A DNA stretch of 64,000 bases, from positions 2,352,501 to 2,416,500 of the forward strand of contig NZ_CP086106.1 in assembly GCF_016765655.2 (NCBI RefSeq), in the 5' to 3' direction. The notes under the pieces are model-generated. The model saw only the letters and a program-made list of their open reading frames with translations. It did not search any database and had not been told where the DNA came from. Shown in pieces: positions 16,136-26,731 of this stretch. The stretch comes from Skermanella mucosa. GTDB taxonomy: Bacteria > Pseudomonadota > Alphaproteobacteria > Azospirillales > Azospirillaceae. Position numbers and translations under genes: made by a program. Each line of letters starts with the position of its first letter. Positions within the stretch are counted from its first letter, which is position 1.

Positions 16136-16165
16136 CAGTCACGTCGGGACTTCAGGTCGGGTTGC

Positions 16166-17173
<1,008 letters not shown>

Positions 17174-17218
17174 CGATTCCTCCTATCCCAATACGTTCGC
17201 GGGCTTTGATGCGCCCGT

Positions 17219-19234
17219 TTACAACTTGGCCTTGGCGGCCGTCACCACGGCATCGGCAGTAATGCCGAAATGCTTGTAGAGATCCTGGTAGGGCGCCGAT
17301 TCGCCGAAGCTCTTCATGCCGACGAATGTCCCCTTGCGGCCGATATAGCGGTCCCAGCCCTGGCGGACCTGGGCCTCGACGGCGATGCGGACCGTGTTCT
17401 CGCCGATCACCTCGTCCTGGTAGGCCTCGTCCTGCTCCTCGAACAGCTCCATGCTGGGCATGGAGACCACGGCCGTGCCGATTCCCTCGGCCTGGAGCGT
17501 CGCGCGGGCCTGAAGGGCGATCTCCACCTCCGACCCGGTGGCGAAGACCGTGACCTTCCGCTCGCCGTCGGCCGGGGCCAGGATATAGGCTCCCTTGGCG
17601 GACAGGTTCTCGGTCGTGTGCTCGGTCCGGACCGTCGGCAGGTTCTGGCGGGTCAGCGCCATCAGCGACGGACGGTGGACGCTCTTCATCGCGATCGCCC
17701 AGCATTCCGCCGTCTCGACCGCGTCGGCCGGGCGGAAGACCAGCAGGTTCGGGATGGTGCGCAGCGCCGGCACGTGCTCGACCGGCTGGTGGGTCGGGCC
17801 GTCCTCGCCCAGGCCGATGCTGTCATGGGTCATGATGAAGATCGTGCGGGACTTCATCAGGGCCGCGAGGCGGATCGCCGGGCGGCAATAGTCGCTGAAG
17901 GTCAGGAAGGTGCCGCCATACGGAATGATCCCGCCATGCAGCGCCATGCCGTTCATCGCCGCCGCCATGCCGTGCTCGCGGACGCCGAAATGGACGTAGC
18001 GGCCGTGGAAGTCGCCGCGCTGGACGGCGCCGGTATTCTTGACGCGGGTGTTGTTGCTGGGCGTCAGGTCGGCGGAGCCGCCGATCAGCTCGGGCACCGC
18101 GGGCACCAGGACGTCGAGAACGTTGCCCGAGGCGACGCGGGTCGCCAGCTTCGGCTTCTCGGCAGAGACCTTGCTCTTGAAGCCGTCGATCACCGCGTCG
18201 AAATCGGCCGGCAGCTCGCCGGAGACGGCGTGCTCGAAGCTCCTGCGCAGGCTGTCGTCGGCGCCGTCCAGGCGGGCCTGCCAGCTCTCCCGCTCGGCCA
18301 CGCCGCGCTGGCCGAAGCCGCGCCAGACCTGGGTGATCTCTTCCGGGACGATGAAGTGCTCGTGGGTCCAGGCCAGCTTCTCGCGGGCGGCCTTGATCTC
18401 GTCGGCGCCCAGCGGCGAGCCGTGGCAATGGTGGGTGCCGCCCTTGGTCGGGGCGCCGTAGCCGATGATGGTCTTGCACGCGATCAGCGACGGCGCGTCG
18501 GTGGTGCGGGCGTATTCGATCGCCGTGGTGATCTGCTGGGGATTGTGACCGTCGATCTCGCGCACGTCCCAGCCATAGGCCCGGAAGCGGTTCAGCGTGT
18601 CGTCGGTGAAGCTGAGGCTGGTCGGGCCGTCGATCGAGATCTGGTTGTCGTCCCACAGGACGATCAGCTTGGACAGGCCCAGGTGGCCGGCGAAGGACGC
18701 CGCCTCGTGGCTGATGCCTTCCATCAGGTCGCCGTCGCTGGCGATCACATAGGTGTAGTGGTCGACCAGGTCGTCGCCGAACCGCGCGTTCAGGATGCGC
18801 TCGGCCAGCGCCATCCCGACCGCGGTGGAGATGCCCTGGCCGAGCGGGCCGGTGGTCGTCTCGATCCCGCCGGACTGGAGCACTTCCGGGTGGCCGGGGG
18901 TCTTGCTGTGGAGCTGGCGGAACCGCTTCAGCTCGTCGATCGTCATCTCCTCGTAGCCGGAGAGATGGAGCAGGCTGTACAGCAGCATCGAGCCATGCCC
19001 GGCCGACAGCACGAAGCGGTCGCGGTCGGGCCATTGCGGCGCCTTGGGATCGAACTTGAGGAACTTGCCGAACAGCACCGTCGCCACGTCGGCCATGCCC
19101 ATCGGCATGCCGGGATGGCCGGATTTCGCGGCCTCGACCGCGTCCATGGCGAGTACGCGAATCGCATTGGCCAACTGCTCGTGCGGAACGCCGGCAGGGC
19201 TTGCGGGGGTCGCGGAGGAGGGCGTCGTCGGCAT
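17219..19234 (-). CDS. tkt: transketolase
   Basis: A 671-residue thiamine-diphosphate enzyme of the pentose phosphate pathway. The N-terminal domain has [13 protein letters not shown] and the ThDP/metal motif [10 protein letters not shown]-type segment (here [10 protein letters not shown]), then DDNQISIDG. The middle pyrimidine-binding domain has [17 protein letters not shown] and the catalytic-loop phrase [19 protein letters not shown]. The C-terminal transketolase domain completes a normal length. ATG 19234 (MPTTPSS) is preferred because upstream codons lack family similarity. It probably forms an operon with gap. It works with zwf/edd/eda further along the window in hexose-pentose interconversion. 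Confidence 0.96.
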   Translation of the reverse strand: MPTTPSSATPASPAGVPHEQLANAIRVLAMDAVEAAKSGHPGMPMGMADVATVLFGKFLKFDPKAPQWPDRDRFVLSAGHGSMLLYSLLHLSGYEEMTIDELKRFRQLHSKTPGHPEVLQSGGIETTTGPLGQGISTAVGMALAERILNARFGDDLVDHYTYVIASDGDLMEGISHEAASFAGHLGLSKLIVLWDDNQISIDGPTSLSFTDDTLNRFRAYGWDVREIDGHNPQQITTAIEYARTTDAPSLIACKTIIGYGAPTKGGTHHCHGSPLGADEIKAAREKLAWTHEHFIVPEEITQVWRGFGQRGVAERESWQARLDGADDSLRRSFEHAVSGELPADFDAVIDGFKSKVSAEKPKLATRVASGNVLDVLVPAVPELIGGSADLTPSNNTRVKNTGAVQRGDFHGRYVHFGVREHGMAAAMNGMALHGGIIPYGGTFLTFSDYCRPAIRLAALMKSRTIFIMTHDSIGLGEDGPTHQPVEHVPALRTIPNLLVFRPADAVETAECWAIAMKSVHRPSLMALTRQNLPTVRTEHTTENLSAKGAYILAPADGERKVTVFATGSEVEIALQARATLQAEGIGTAVVSMPSMELFEEQDEAYQDEVIGENTVRIAVEAQVRQGWDRYIGRKGTFVGMKSFGESAPYQDLYKHFGITADAVVTAAKAKL

Positions 19235-19424
19235 GGTGACGGGTATCCTGACTAGATTCTGAACGCGCCGTCCCCGGTCGGCCCCGCCGGTTTGGCGAAG
19301 CGGCGACCGGGCTGCGCGCGGCATTGCGACATGGCTTCAAGATTCTGAAACGCGGGCACCATGCCGCCGCCGGTTGCCCACGTCAACACGCGAGATGCCG
19401 GGATGTGGCGTCTGCGAAGCGTGG

Positions 19425-19452
19425 TTGACGGCGGCGCGGGCACGCCTCTAAG
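19425..19452 (+). promoter_or_regulatory. putative promoter of the zapA/6S block
   Basis: TTGACG at 19425-19430 and TCTAAG at 19447-19452 are separated by 16 bp. This fits a housekeeping promoter about 45 nt before the first start codon at 19500. Confidence 0.5.
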
Positions 19453-19499
19453 GTCGGGGCCGACTGGTTTCACTTCTGCGCAGGATCGGCTTCGCCCCG

Positions 19500-19724
19500 A
19501 TGGACCGACTTAAAGCCGCTATGGAAAGCCTCGACATGGCGATCGACCAGCTCGACGCGGCCCTGGACCGCCGGGAGGCCCGCCACGTCGCCGAGCGCGA
19601 CGAACTGGCGCGCGCCTTGGAAGCCGCCCGGGCGGCCGAGGCGGAGGCCAAGGGCGTGGCCGACACCGTCTCGGCGCGCCTGGACACGGCGATCGACCGG
19701 CTGCAGACCGTTTTGGAGGATTAG
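19500..19724 (+). CDS. small coiled-coil protein upstream of zapA
   Basis: A 74-residue, almost entirely helical protein with a regular heptad pattern (MDRLKAAMESLDMAIDQLD, then ARALEAARAAEAEAKG). It resembles the small DUF4164-type coiled-coil proteins encoded immediately before zapA in alphaproteobacteria. It lies 6 nt before zapA and is surely co-transcribed with it. A structural partner role with ZapA in division is inference from position. Confidence 0.8.
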   Translation: MDRLKAAMESLDMAIDQLDAALDRREARHVAERDELARALEAARAAEAEAKGVADTVSARLDTAIDRLQTVLED

Positions 19725-19730
19725 GAGCGG

Positions 19731-20084
19731 ATGCCGCGTGTCGACGTTACGCTGAACGGGCGCAGTTATCTGATCGGCTGCGAGGACGGGCAGGAAGCCC
19801 GCCTGCGCCAGCTCGCCAATTATCTCGACGGGCAGCTGCGCGCCATCGCCGGCCGCGCGCCGACCGCCGGGGAGGCGCAGGCATTGGCCATGGGCGCCCT
19901 GCTGGTGACCGACCAGCTGTTCGACCTGAAGGCGGAGTACGACGCCCTGGCCGCCGGTGCCCGCGAAGCCGCCCCCGGAGAGACGAACGGAATCTCCCCG
20001 GCCGACGAGGACGTGATGGTCGCCGCGGTCGATCATCTGGCAAAACGCATCGGGGATATTGCAGCCAAGCTCGATCGTGCCTAG
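19731..20084 (+). CDS. zapA: cell division protein ZapA
   Basis: A 117-residue FtsZ-associated protein that bundles FtsZ filaments at midcell. The N-terminal beta-hairpin VDVTLNGRSYLIGCEDGQE is followed by helix RLRQLANYLDGQLRAI, the ZapA head. A long C-terminal coiled coil follows (from VTDQLFDLKAEYDAL). The length is normal for the longer alphaproteobacterial forms. The zapA-6S RNA-cyclo-ligase order is conserved in proteobacteria and supports the call. Confidence 0.93.
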   Translation: MPRVDVTLNGRSYLIGCEDGQEARLRQLANYLDGQLRAIAGRAPTAGEAQALAMGALLVTDQLFDLKAEYDALAAGAREAAPGETNGISPADEDVMVAAVDHLAKRIGDIAAKLDRA

Positions 20085-20094
20085 GTTAGGGATC

Positions 20095-20268
20095 GGAAGG
20101 TTGCTGCGCGGTTCGTCAGGCTGCTTTATCCCTGGGGCCGATAACCTATTACTCTCGGGAGCTGTCCCTGCCGGAACCGTGGTTTCGGTACATGGCGCCC
20201 ACCTGCTTAGGCAGGCCGCAGAGGATAGCAATCACGCCAACGGCCAAGCGGCTCCTTCCACTTTCCTT
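20095..20268 (+). ncRNA. ssrS: 6S RNA
   Basis: The position between zapA and the 5-formyl-THF cyclo-ligase gene is the classic site of ssrS. A closing stem forms from GGAAGG...GCTGC (20095-20107) and GCGGCTCCTTCC (20248-20259). The inner part contains CTCGGGAGCTGTCCCTGCCGG, with GGGAGCTGTCCCTG being typical of 6S, bordering the large single-stranded bubble that mimics an open promoter. It ends with a CCTTTTTT tract at 20264-20272. 6S RNA sequesters sigma70 RNA polymerase in stationary phase. The ends are estimates of a few bases. Confidence 0.85.
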
Positions 20269-20294
20269 TTTTCGCGCCCCCCTTTCTCGCGCCG

Positions 20295-20888
20295 ATGACC
20301 GATCCAGCCGACCTTCGCGAAGTGAAGAACGCGGCGCGGGCGTCGGCCAAGCTTCGGCGCGCCGAAGCCTTCGCCTCCGCCGGCATCGACTCCGCCGAGG
20401 CCGTGACTGGCCGGGTTGCCGGGCTGCTAGCCGGAATGCCCAGGCCGTCCGTGGTCGCAGGCTACTGGCCGATCGGCAGCGAGCTTGACGTCAGGCCGGC
20501 CCTGTCCCATCTGGACCTCGACGGTTTCAACTGCGCCCTGCCGGTCGTGACGGCGCGCGGCGAACCCTTGTCGTTCCGCCGCTGGACGCCGCAGACGCCG
20601 ATGGAGCGAAGCGGGCTCGGCATCCTGGCGCCGGCCGCCGGGGAGCCGGAGGTCGAGCCGGACGTGCTGCTGGTGCCCCTGCTGTCGTTCGACCGGGCTG
20701 GTTTCCGGCTGGGCTACGGCGCAGGCTTCTACGACCGCACGCTGGAGCGGCTGCGGCGGGTGAAGCCGGTGACCGCGATCGGAATCGGATTTTCGGCGCA
20801 GGAGGTCGAGGCCGTTCCCCGAGACCGGTACGACCAGCCGCTGGACTGGATCGTGACGGAGACGTCGGCGCTCCGCATTTCAGAATAG
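20295..20888 (+). CDS. 5-formyltetrahydrofolate cyclo-ligase
   Basis: A 197-residue cytoplasmic enzyme (YgfA/MTHFS family) that converts 5-formyl-THF to 5,10-methenyl-THF with ATP. Family motifs are the Arg-rich N-terminal helix, the substrate loop ending GYWPIGSELDVRP, and the C-terminal LLSFDRAGFRLGYGAGFYDRTL, where the Gly-Tyr-Gly-x-Gly-Phe-Tyr-Asp box binds ATP. It lies just downstream of 6S RNA and may be co-transcribed with it. The length is normal. Confidence 0.95.
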   Translation: MTDPADLREVKNAARASAKLRRAEAFASAGIDSAEAVTGRVAGLLAGMPRPSVVAGYWPIGSELDVRPALSHLDLDGFNCALPVVTARGEPLSFRRWTPQTPMERSGLGILAPAAGEPEVEPDVLLVPLLSFDRAGFRLGYGAGFYDRTLERLRRVKPVTAIGIGFSAQEVEAVPRDRYDQPLDWIVTETSALRISE

Positions 20889-20912
20889 ATAGCAAAACAG
20901 ATAGAAGGTGAC

Positions 20913-21731
20913 ATGAGACTCCTGTTCCTGGGCGACGTGGTCGGACGCAGCGGCCGCGAGGCGGCGTTGAAGCGGATCCCCGAGCTGCGCGCCGCGCTGA
21001 AGGTCGATTTCCTGGTGCTGAACGGCGAGAACGCCGCCGGCGGCTTCGGGATCACCGACAAGATCGCCCGGGAGTTCTTCGAGGTCGGCGTCGACTGCAT
21101 CACCACCGGCAACCATGTCTGGGACCAGAAGGAACTGGTCGGGTCGATCGACCGCGAGCCGCGCATCCTGCGCCCGCTGAACTATCCCGACGGCACGCCG
21201 GGCCGGGGAGCCTCGATCTTCCAGCTCCAGGGCGGGCGCAAGGTGCTGGTCATGAACGTCATGGCGCGGCTGTTCATGGACGCCCTGGACGACCCCTTCG
21301 CGGCGGTCGAGAAGGTGGTCCGCCAGCACAGGCTGGGCGGCGGCATCACCGCCGCGGTGTTGGACTTCCACGGCGAGGCGACCAGCGAGAAGATGGCGAT
21401 GGGCCACTATCTGGACGGCCGAGTCTCATTGGTGGTCGGCACCCACTCCCACATCCCGACCGCAGACCTCCAGATCCTGAACGGCGGGACGGCCTTCCAG
21501 TCCGACGCCGGCATGTGCGGCGACTATGACAGCGTGATCGGGATGAAGAAGGAAGTCTCGGTCGCCCGCTTCGTCCGCAAGCTGCCGACGGAGAAGATGA
21601 CCCCGGCGGAGAACGAAGCCACCGTCTGCGGCGTCTTCGTGGAGACCGACGACCGGACGGGGCTTGCCGTCCGGGCGGAGGCGGTGCGGGTCGGCCCGAG
21701 GCTGGCCAACCATCTGCCGGCGGTGGAGTAG
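20913..21731 (+). CDS. YmdB-like metallophosphoesterase (TIGR00282 family)
   Basis: A 272-residue cytoplasmic metallophosphoesterase. Metal-binding motifs are FLGDVVGRSGR at the N-terminus, NGENAAGG, and TTGNHVWDQKE. The C-terminal VVGTHSHIPTAD supplies the last histidines. Bacillus YmdB is a 2',3'-cyclic nucleotide phosphodiesterase that affects biofilm and RNA turnover; the role in alphaproteobacteria is not settled. It starts 24 nt after the cyclo-ligase gene, so an operon is likely. Confidence 0.92.
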   Translation: MRLLFLGDVVGRSGREAALKRIPELRAALKVDFLVLNGENAAGGFGITDKIAREFFEVGVDCITTGNHVWDQKELVGSIDREPRILRPLNYPDGTPGRGASIFQLQGGRKVLVMNVMARLFMDALDDPFAAVEKVVRQHRLGGGITAAVLDFHGEATSEKMAMGHYLDGRVSLVVGTHSHIPTADLQILNGGTAFQSDAGMCGDYDSVIGMKKEVSVARFVRKLPTEKMTPAENEATVCGVFVETDDRTGLAVRAEAVRVGPRLANHLPAVE

Positions 21732-22089
21732 AGGCGCCGGGGAGACACTCTTGCGCGAGATTGTGGGAGTTCATGTCCGGCAGCCGACATCGACGCGCCT
21801 GCTTGTCGGCTGCCGCTTCGCTCTAGCCGACCTACGGCCTGAGTTACACTCCCTCCCAGATCCGGTCTGAATGGGTCGTCTTACGGACCGAACGGGTTAG
21901 CGGCGCCTCAATATCGCCTCATTGGATAATCAATCTGCGGCCCGTGTCCGGCGCTGGCTCGGCTGGCGCCGGCTTGCCGCTCCAGCTGCCGTTCTGTCGC
22001 GTGCGGCCCTGCGCCGGGTGTGGTAGACAGCTGCCATAATCATCCCTATCGACACTCAGAAAAGCCTCTCGAAGGGCAGGTTCAAGCGC
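21732..22089. other. 358-bp intergenic region before yebC
   Basis: It contains a perfect 12-bp inverted repeat (21778-21815), described separately, and GC-rich sequence without a credible gene. The last 60 bp (CATAATCATCCC near 22035) are the likely promoter area for yebC-ruvCAB. No riboswitch or small RNA was recognised. Confidence 0.5.
21778..21815. repeat. 12-bp inverted repeat downstream of the YmdB-like gene
   Basis: CGGCAGCCGACA (21778-21789) and its exact complement (21804-21815) flank a 14-nt loop. CCGACCTACGGC follows shortly afterwards, sharing CCGACCTACG with the palindromic element at 55033-55155. It could be the ymdB-like gene terminator or a decayed intergenic repeat. Confidence 0.6.
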
Positions 22090-22839
22090 ATGGCAGGTCA
22101 TTCACAGTTCAAGAACATCATGCACCGCAAGGGCGCGCAGGACGTCAAGCGCGCCAAGATGTTCAACAAGCTCGCCCGGGAAATCAGCGTCGCGGCCAAG
22201 TCGGGGCTCCCGGATCCCGCCGCCAACCCGCGGCTGCGCGCCGCGATCATCGCGGCCCGGACGCAGAACATGCCGAAGGACCGGATCGACAGGGCGATCA
22301 AGAGCGGCAGCCCGGGCGGCGACGACGCCAACTACGAAGAGGTCCGGTACGAGGGCTACGGTCCCGGCGGCATCGCGCTGATCGTCGAGGCGCTGACCGA
22401 TAACCGCAACCGGACCGCCGCCGAAGTCCGCTCGGCCTTCACCAAGCATGGCGGGTCGCTGGGCGAGACCGGGTCGGTCGCCTTCATGTTCAGCCGCATC
22501 GGCCTGATCGTCTATCCCGCCAAGGCGGCGGAGGCCGAGGCCATGTTCGAGGCGGCGCTGGAGGCCGGGGCCGAGAACGTGGAGTCGACCGACGAGGTCC
22601 ACGAGATCACCACCTCGATGGAGGACATGTCCGCCGTGCGCGACGCGCTGGAGGAGAAGTTCGGCCCGGCGGAGAGCGCCGCGCTGACCTGGAAGCCGGT
22701 CAACACGGTGGCCCCCGACGAGGAAACCGCCGCCAGCCTGCTGAAGCTGATCGACGTGCTGGACGACAACGACGACGTCCAGACCGTGTCGGGTAACTTC
22801 GACATCCCCAACGAGCTGCTGGAGCGGCTGACCGCCTGA
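22090..22839 (+). CDS. yebC: YebC/PmpR-family protein
   Basis: A 249-residue protein of the universally conserved YebC family, with the hallmark opening [23 protein letters not shown] and a GYGPGGIAL segment. Members were annotated as transcription regulators (PmpR). Recent work shows YebC homologues relieve ribosome stalling at proline runs. That is relevant here because the downstream tolA and the distant tonB encode long proline tracts. Its stop overlaps the ruvC start by one base (TGATG), continuing a tightly packed operon with ruvCAB. Confidence 0.96.
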   Translation: MAGHSQFKNIMHRKGAQDVKRAKMFNKLAREISVAAKSGLPDPAANPRLRAAIIAARTQNMPKDRIDRAIKSGSPGGDDANYEEVRYEGYGPGGIALIVEALTDNRNRTAAEVRSAFTKHGGSLGETGSVAFMFSRIGLIVYPAKAAEAEAMFEAALEAGAENVESTDEVHEITTSMEDMSAVRDALEEKFGPAESAALTWKPVNTVAPDEETAASLLKLIDVLDDNDDVQTVSGNFDIPNELLERLTA

Positions 22840-23381
22840 TGCGAGCACCGGGACCGTTCAGGCTGGTCGGGCTCGATCCCGGCCTGCGGCACACCGGCTG
22901 GGGCATCATCGATGTCTGCGGCAACCGGATGACCCATGTCGCCAACGGCGCCATCCATTCCGACGGCGACCTCAGCCTCGCCGAGCGGCTGGTGCAGCTC
23001 CATGACGGTCTCAGCGCCGTGATCGAGCGCTGGAAGCCCGACGAGGCGGCGGTCGAGGAGACTTTCGTCAACAAGAACCCGGCGTCCACCCTGAAGCTGG
23101 GCATGGCGCGCGGGGTCGTGCTTCTGGTCCCGGCCAAGGCCGGGCTGCCGGTGGCGGAGTACCCGACGAACCTCGTCAAGAAATCCGTGGTCGGCGCCGG
23201 GCATGCGGACAAGAACCAGGTGCAGGTGATGGTCGGGATGATCCTTCCGGGCGTCGAGATGAAGTCGGCCGACGCCGCCGACGCGCTGGCCGTGGCGATC
23301 TGCCACGCCCACCACGCGGCGACGCGCAACGTGATCGCGGGCGCCCTGGCGATCCCCGGAGTGCGGGGAGGGCGCGCATGA
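22839..23381 (+). CDS. ruvC: Holliday junction endonuclease RuvC
   Basis: A 180-residue resolvase that cuts four-way DNA junctions during recombination repair. Acidic active-site residues lie in [14 protein letters not shown] near the N-terminus, in [11 protein letters not shown], and in [15 protein letters not shown] near the C-terminus. It overlaps yebC by one base and ruvA by four (ATGA). The ruvCAB order is normal for the group. Confidence 0.97.
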   Translation: MRAPGPFRLVGLDPGLRHTGWGIIDVCGNRMTHVANGAIHSDGDLSLAERLVQLHDGLSAVIERWKPDEAAVEETFVNKNPASTLKLGMARGVVLLVPAKAGLPVAEYPTNLVKKSVVGAGHADKNQVQVMVGMILPGVEMKSADAADALAVAICHAHHAATRNVIAGALAIPGVRGGRA

Positions 23382-23992
23382 TCGCCAAGCTGTCCGGCCT
23401 GCTCGACAGCGTCGGCACCGACCACTGCATCGTCGATTGCGGCGGCGTCGGATACCTCGTCTACTGCTCGGCGCGCACGCTGCGGCGGGTCGGCGACACC
23501 GGGGCCGCCGTGTCGCTCCGCACCGAGATGCAGGTGCGCGAGGACGCCATCACCCTGTTCGGCTTCATCGACGCGGCGGAGCGCGACTGGTTCCGCCGCC
23601 TGACCACCGTGCAGGGCGTGGGATCGCGGGTGGCGCTGGCGCTGCTGTCCGTGCTGGAGCCGGACAAGCTGGGGCAGGCCATCGCGGCGCAGGACCGCAC
23701 CGCGCTGGCCCAGGCCGACGGCGTCGGCCCCAAGCTGGCGAACCGCCTGATCAGCGAGCTGAAGGACAAGGTCGCCGACCTGCAGTTCGGCGCCGGTCCG
23801 GCGACGGCGGCGTCCGGAGGCGGGGCGCCGGCCGGGGCGGGGGTCACCAATGACGCGGTCTCGGCGCTGGTCAACCTTGGCTACCGGCGGGCCGAGGCCT
23901 TCGCGGCGGTGGCCCAGGCCGCCCAGAAGGCCGGCCCCGACGCGAAGGTCGAACAGTTGATCATGATGGGACTGAAGGAGCTTAGCGCGTGA
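23378..23992 (+). CDS. ruvA: Holliday junction branch migration protein RuvA
   Basis: A 204-residue junction-binding subunit that forms a tetramer and loads RuvB. Domain I is the N-terminal OB fold ([13 protein letters not shown]). Domain II has the helix-hairpin-helix [16 protein letters not shown] and [20 protein letters not shown] Gly/Ala-rich flexible linker follows, then domain III ([16 protein letters not shown]), which contacts RuvB. It is coupled on both sides by overlapping stop/start codons. Confidence 0.97.
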   Translation: MIAKLSGLLDSVGTDHCIVDCGGVGYLVYCSARTLRRVGDTGAAVSLRTEMQVREDAITLFGFIDAAERDWFRRLTTVQGVGSRVALALLSVLEPDKLGQAIAAQDRTALAQADGVGPKLANRLISELKDKVADLQFGAGPATAASGGGAPAGAGVTNDAVSALVNLGYRRAEAFAAVAQAAQKAGPDAKVEQLIMMGLKELSA

Positions 23993-25065
23993 TGGCGGCA
24001 GCCGAGCAGCAGGATCGCATGGTGCAACCCGAACCGATGCAGGGAGAAGCCAAGGGGGATCAGGCGGAAAGCACGATCCGGCCCTTGTCCCTGTCGGAAT
24101 TCGTCGGGCAGCGGCAGGTGCGCGAGAACCTGTCGATCTTCATCCAGGCGGCGCGCGGCCGGAGCGAGGCGCTGGACCATGTCCTGTTCTTCGGGCCGCC
24201 GGGCCTAGGCAAGACCACGCTGGCCCAAATTGTAAGCCGCGAACTGGGCGTGGGGTTCCGGTCCACCTCCGGCCCGGTGATCGCCCGGGCGGGCGACCTG
24301 GCGGCGCTGCTGACCAACCTTCAGCCGCACGACGTGCTGTTCATCGACGAGATCCACCGGCTGTCGCCCGCGGTCGAGGAGATCCTCTACCCGGCGATGG
24401 AGGATTTCCAGCTCGACCTGATCATCGGCGAGGGGCCGGCGGCGCGCTCGATCAAGATCGACCTGCCGCCCTTCACGCTGATCGGCGCCACCACCCGGTC
24501 GGGCCTGATCACCCGCCCACTGCGCGAGCGCTTCGGCATTCCCCTGCGGCTTCAGTTCTACGAGCCGGACGAGCTGGAGCTGATCGTCAGCCGGGCCGCC
24601 CGCGTGCTCGGCCTGGACCTGACCCCGGACGGCGCGTCGGAGATCGCGCTGAGGTCCCGCGGCACGCCGCGCGTGGCCGGGCGCCTGCTGCGCCGGGTGC
24701 GGGACTTCGCGGCGGTCGCGGGCAACGCTGCGGTCGATGCCGCCGCCGCCGACGCGGCGCTGAACAGGCTGGAGGTCGACCGGCTGGGGCTGGACGGCAT
24801 GGACCGGCGCTATCTCGGCTGCATCGCCGGCAACTACGCCGGCGGCCCCGTGGGCGTCGAGACCCTGGCTGCCGCCCTGGGCGAGCAGCGCGACGTGCTG
24901 GAGGAGGTGGTCGAGCCCTACCTGATCCAGCAGGGAATGCTTCAGCGGACACCGCGCGGCCGCATGCTGACCGACGGCGGCTTCCGGTACCTGGGCCTCA
25001 GCGTCCCGCAGATCCCGGCACGCCAGCTCGACCTCCTGGTGCCGGAGGGAGACCCCGATGACTGA
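23992..25065 (+). CDS. ruvB: Holliday junction branch migration ATPase RuvB
   Basis: A 357-residue AAA+ motor of branch migration. Walker A is [12 protein letters not shown], Walker B FIDEIHRL, sensor [18 protein letters not shown] with the Arg finger region, followed by a C-terminal winged helix. The start is ATG 23992, overlapping the ruvA stop as TGATG. GTG 23989, one codon upstream, is equally possible. Its end overlaps ybgC by 8 nt. Confidence 0.97.
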   Translation: MAAAEQQDRMVQPEPMQGEAKGDQAESTIRPLSLSEFVGQRQVRENLSIFIQAARGRSEALDHVLFFGPPGLGKTTLAQIVSRELGVGFRSTSGPVIARAGDLAALLTNLQPHDVLFIDEIHRLSPAVEEILYPAMEDFQLDLIIGEGPAARSIKIDLPPFTLIGATTRSGLITRPLRERFGIPLRLQFYEPDELELIVSRAARVLGLDLTPDGASEIALRSRGTPRVAGRLLRRVRDFAAVAGNAAVDAAAADAALNRLEVDRLGLDGMDRRYLGCIAGNYAGGPVGVETLAAALGEQRDVLEEVVEPYLIQQGMLQRTPRGRMLTDGGFRYLGLSVPQIPARQLDLLVPEGDPDD

Positions 25066-25534
25066 AACCTTCGGCGGCGGCATGGACGGCGCGGTACACC
25101 GCCTGCCTGTCCGCGTCTATTACGAGGACACGGACGCCGGCGGCCTCGTGTTCCACGCCAACTACCTGCGCTATGCCGAGCGCGGGCGCACCGAGATGCT
25201 TCGGGCGCTGGGAAGCCGGCATGCGGAGATCGCGGGCGACACGGGTGTGGCCTTTGCGGTACGCAGGTGCGAGATCGACTTCCGGGCCCCGGCGCGGCTC
25301 GACGACCTGCTTGAAGTAGAGACGCGGATCATCGATATCCGCGGCGCCTCCATGGAGTTCGAGCAGACCGTTCTCATGGCCGGCGTGCCGGAGCGCCGGG
25401 TCCTCGTTCGTATTTTGTTAACCGTGTTCTGCATCAATCCGCTGGGTCGGCCCGTGCGGTTGCCGGAGCCGGTCCGGGCCACGCTGGACGCGCTTCGAAC
25501 CCGCGGCGAGACCGATCAAGGCCCTAATAGCTGA
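25058..25534 (+). CDS. ybgC: acyl-CoA thioesterase YbgC, Tol-Pal associated
   Basis: A 158-residue hotdog-fold 4-hydroxybenzoyl-CoA-type thioesterase. The N-terminal active-site segment [29 protein letters not shown] contains the catalytic Asp, given here as a span rather than a motif. ybgC leads the tol-pal cluster in most proteobacteria. It hydrolyses short-chain acyl-CoA or acyl-ACP in some species, and its link to envelope function is unclear. It begins inside the end of ruvB. Confidence 0.94.
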   Translation: MTETFGGGMDGAVHRLPVRVYYEDTDAGGLVFHANYLRYAERGRTEMLRALGSRHAEIAGDTGVAFAVRRCEIDFRAPARLDDLLEVETRIIDIRGASMEFEQTVLMAGVPERRVLVRILLTVFCINPLGRPVRLPEPVRATLDALRTRGETDQGPNS

Positions 25535-25552
25535 AAGGCGAGACCGACTACC

Positions 25553-26272
<720 letters not shown>

Positions 26273-26275
26273 TCC

Positions 26276-26728
26276 ATGGGAGCCCAGCTCGCCGGGAAAT
26301 CCGAAGGGCGCGGCCGACGCCGCGCCTACAAGCAGCTCGCGGAGATCAACGTGACGCCGTTCGTCGACGTCATGCTCGTGCTGCTGATCGTCTTCATGGT
26401 CTCGGCGCCGCTGATGACGGTCGGCGTGCCGGTGGACCTGCCCAAGACGGCGGCGCCGGCCCTGCCGACCGACAGCAAGCCGCTGTTCATCACGGTGGAC
26501 ACCCAGAACCGCATCTTCGTCCAGGAGACCGCCGTCGAACTGGACAACCTCGTCCCGCTGCTGCGCGCGATCACCGAGAACAATCCGGAAGCCCGCGTCC
26601 TGGTGCGGGGCGACAACAGGATCGCTTACGGCACCATGCTCCAGGTGATGGGGACGATCAGCGCCGGCGGTTTCACCAAGGTCGGACTGGTCGCCGAGCT
26701 GCCGCAACCCAAAGCCGCGGCGCGCTAG
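26276..26728 (+). CDS. tolR: Tol-Pal system protein TolR
   Basis: A 150-residue ExbD/TolR family protein with one N-terminal membrane helix. The helix carries the functional Asp in FVDVMLVLLIVFMVSAPLMT, preceded by EINVTP. The periplasmic domain follows. It pairs with TolQ in the proton channel. It is spaced 3 nt from tolQ and 3 nt from tolA. Confidence 0.97.
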   Translation: MGAQLAGKSEGRGRRRAYKQLAEINVTPFVDVMLVLLIVFMVSAPLMTVGVPVDLPKTAAPALPTDSKPLFITVDTQNRIFVQETAVELDNLVPLLRAITENNPEARVLVRGDNRIAYGTMLQVMGTISAGGFTKVGLVAELPQPKAAAR

Positions 26729-26731
26729 ATC

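Noticed and set aside
17270-19255. A 661-codon plus-strand frame across transketolase
   Set aside because: It is antisense to a clear transketolase and consists of low-complexity Arg/Ala/Val/Gly sequence.
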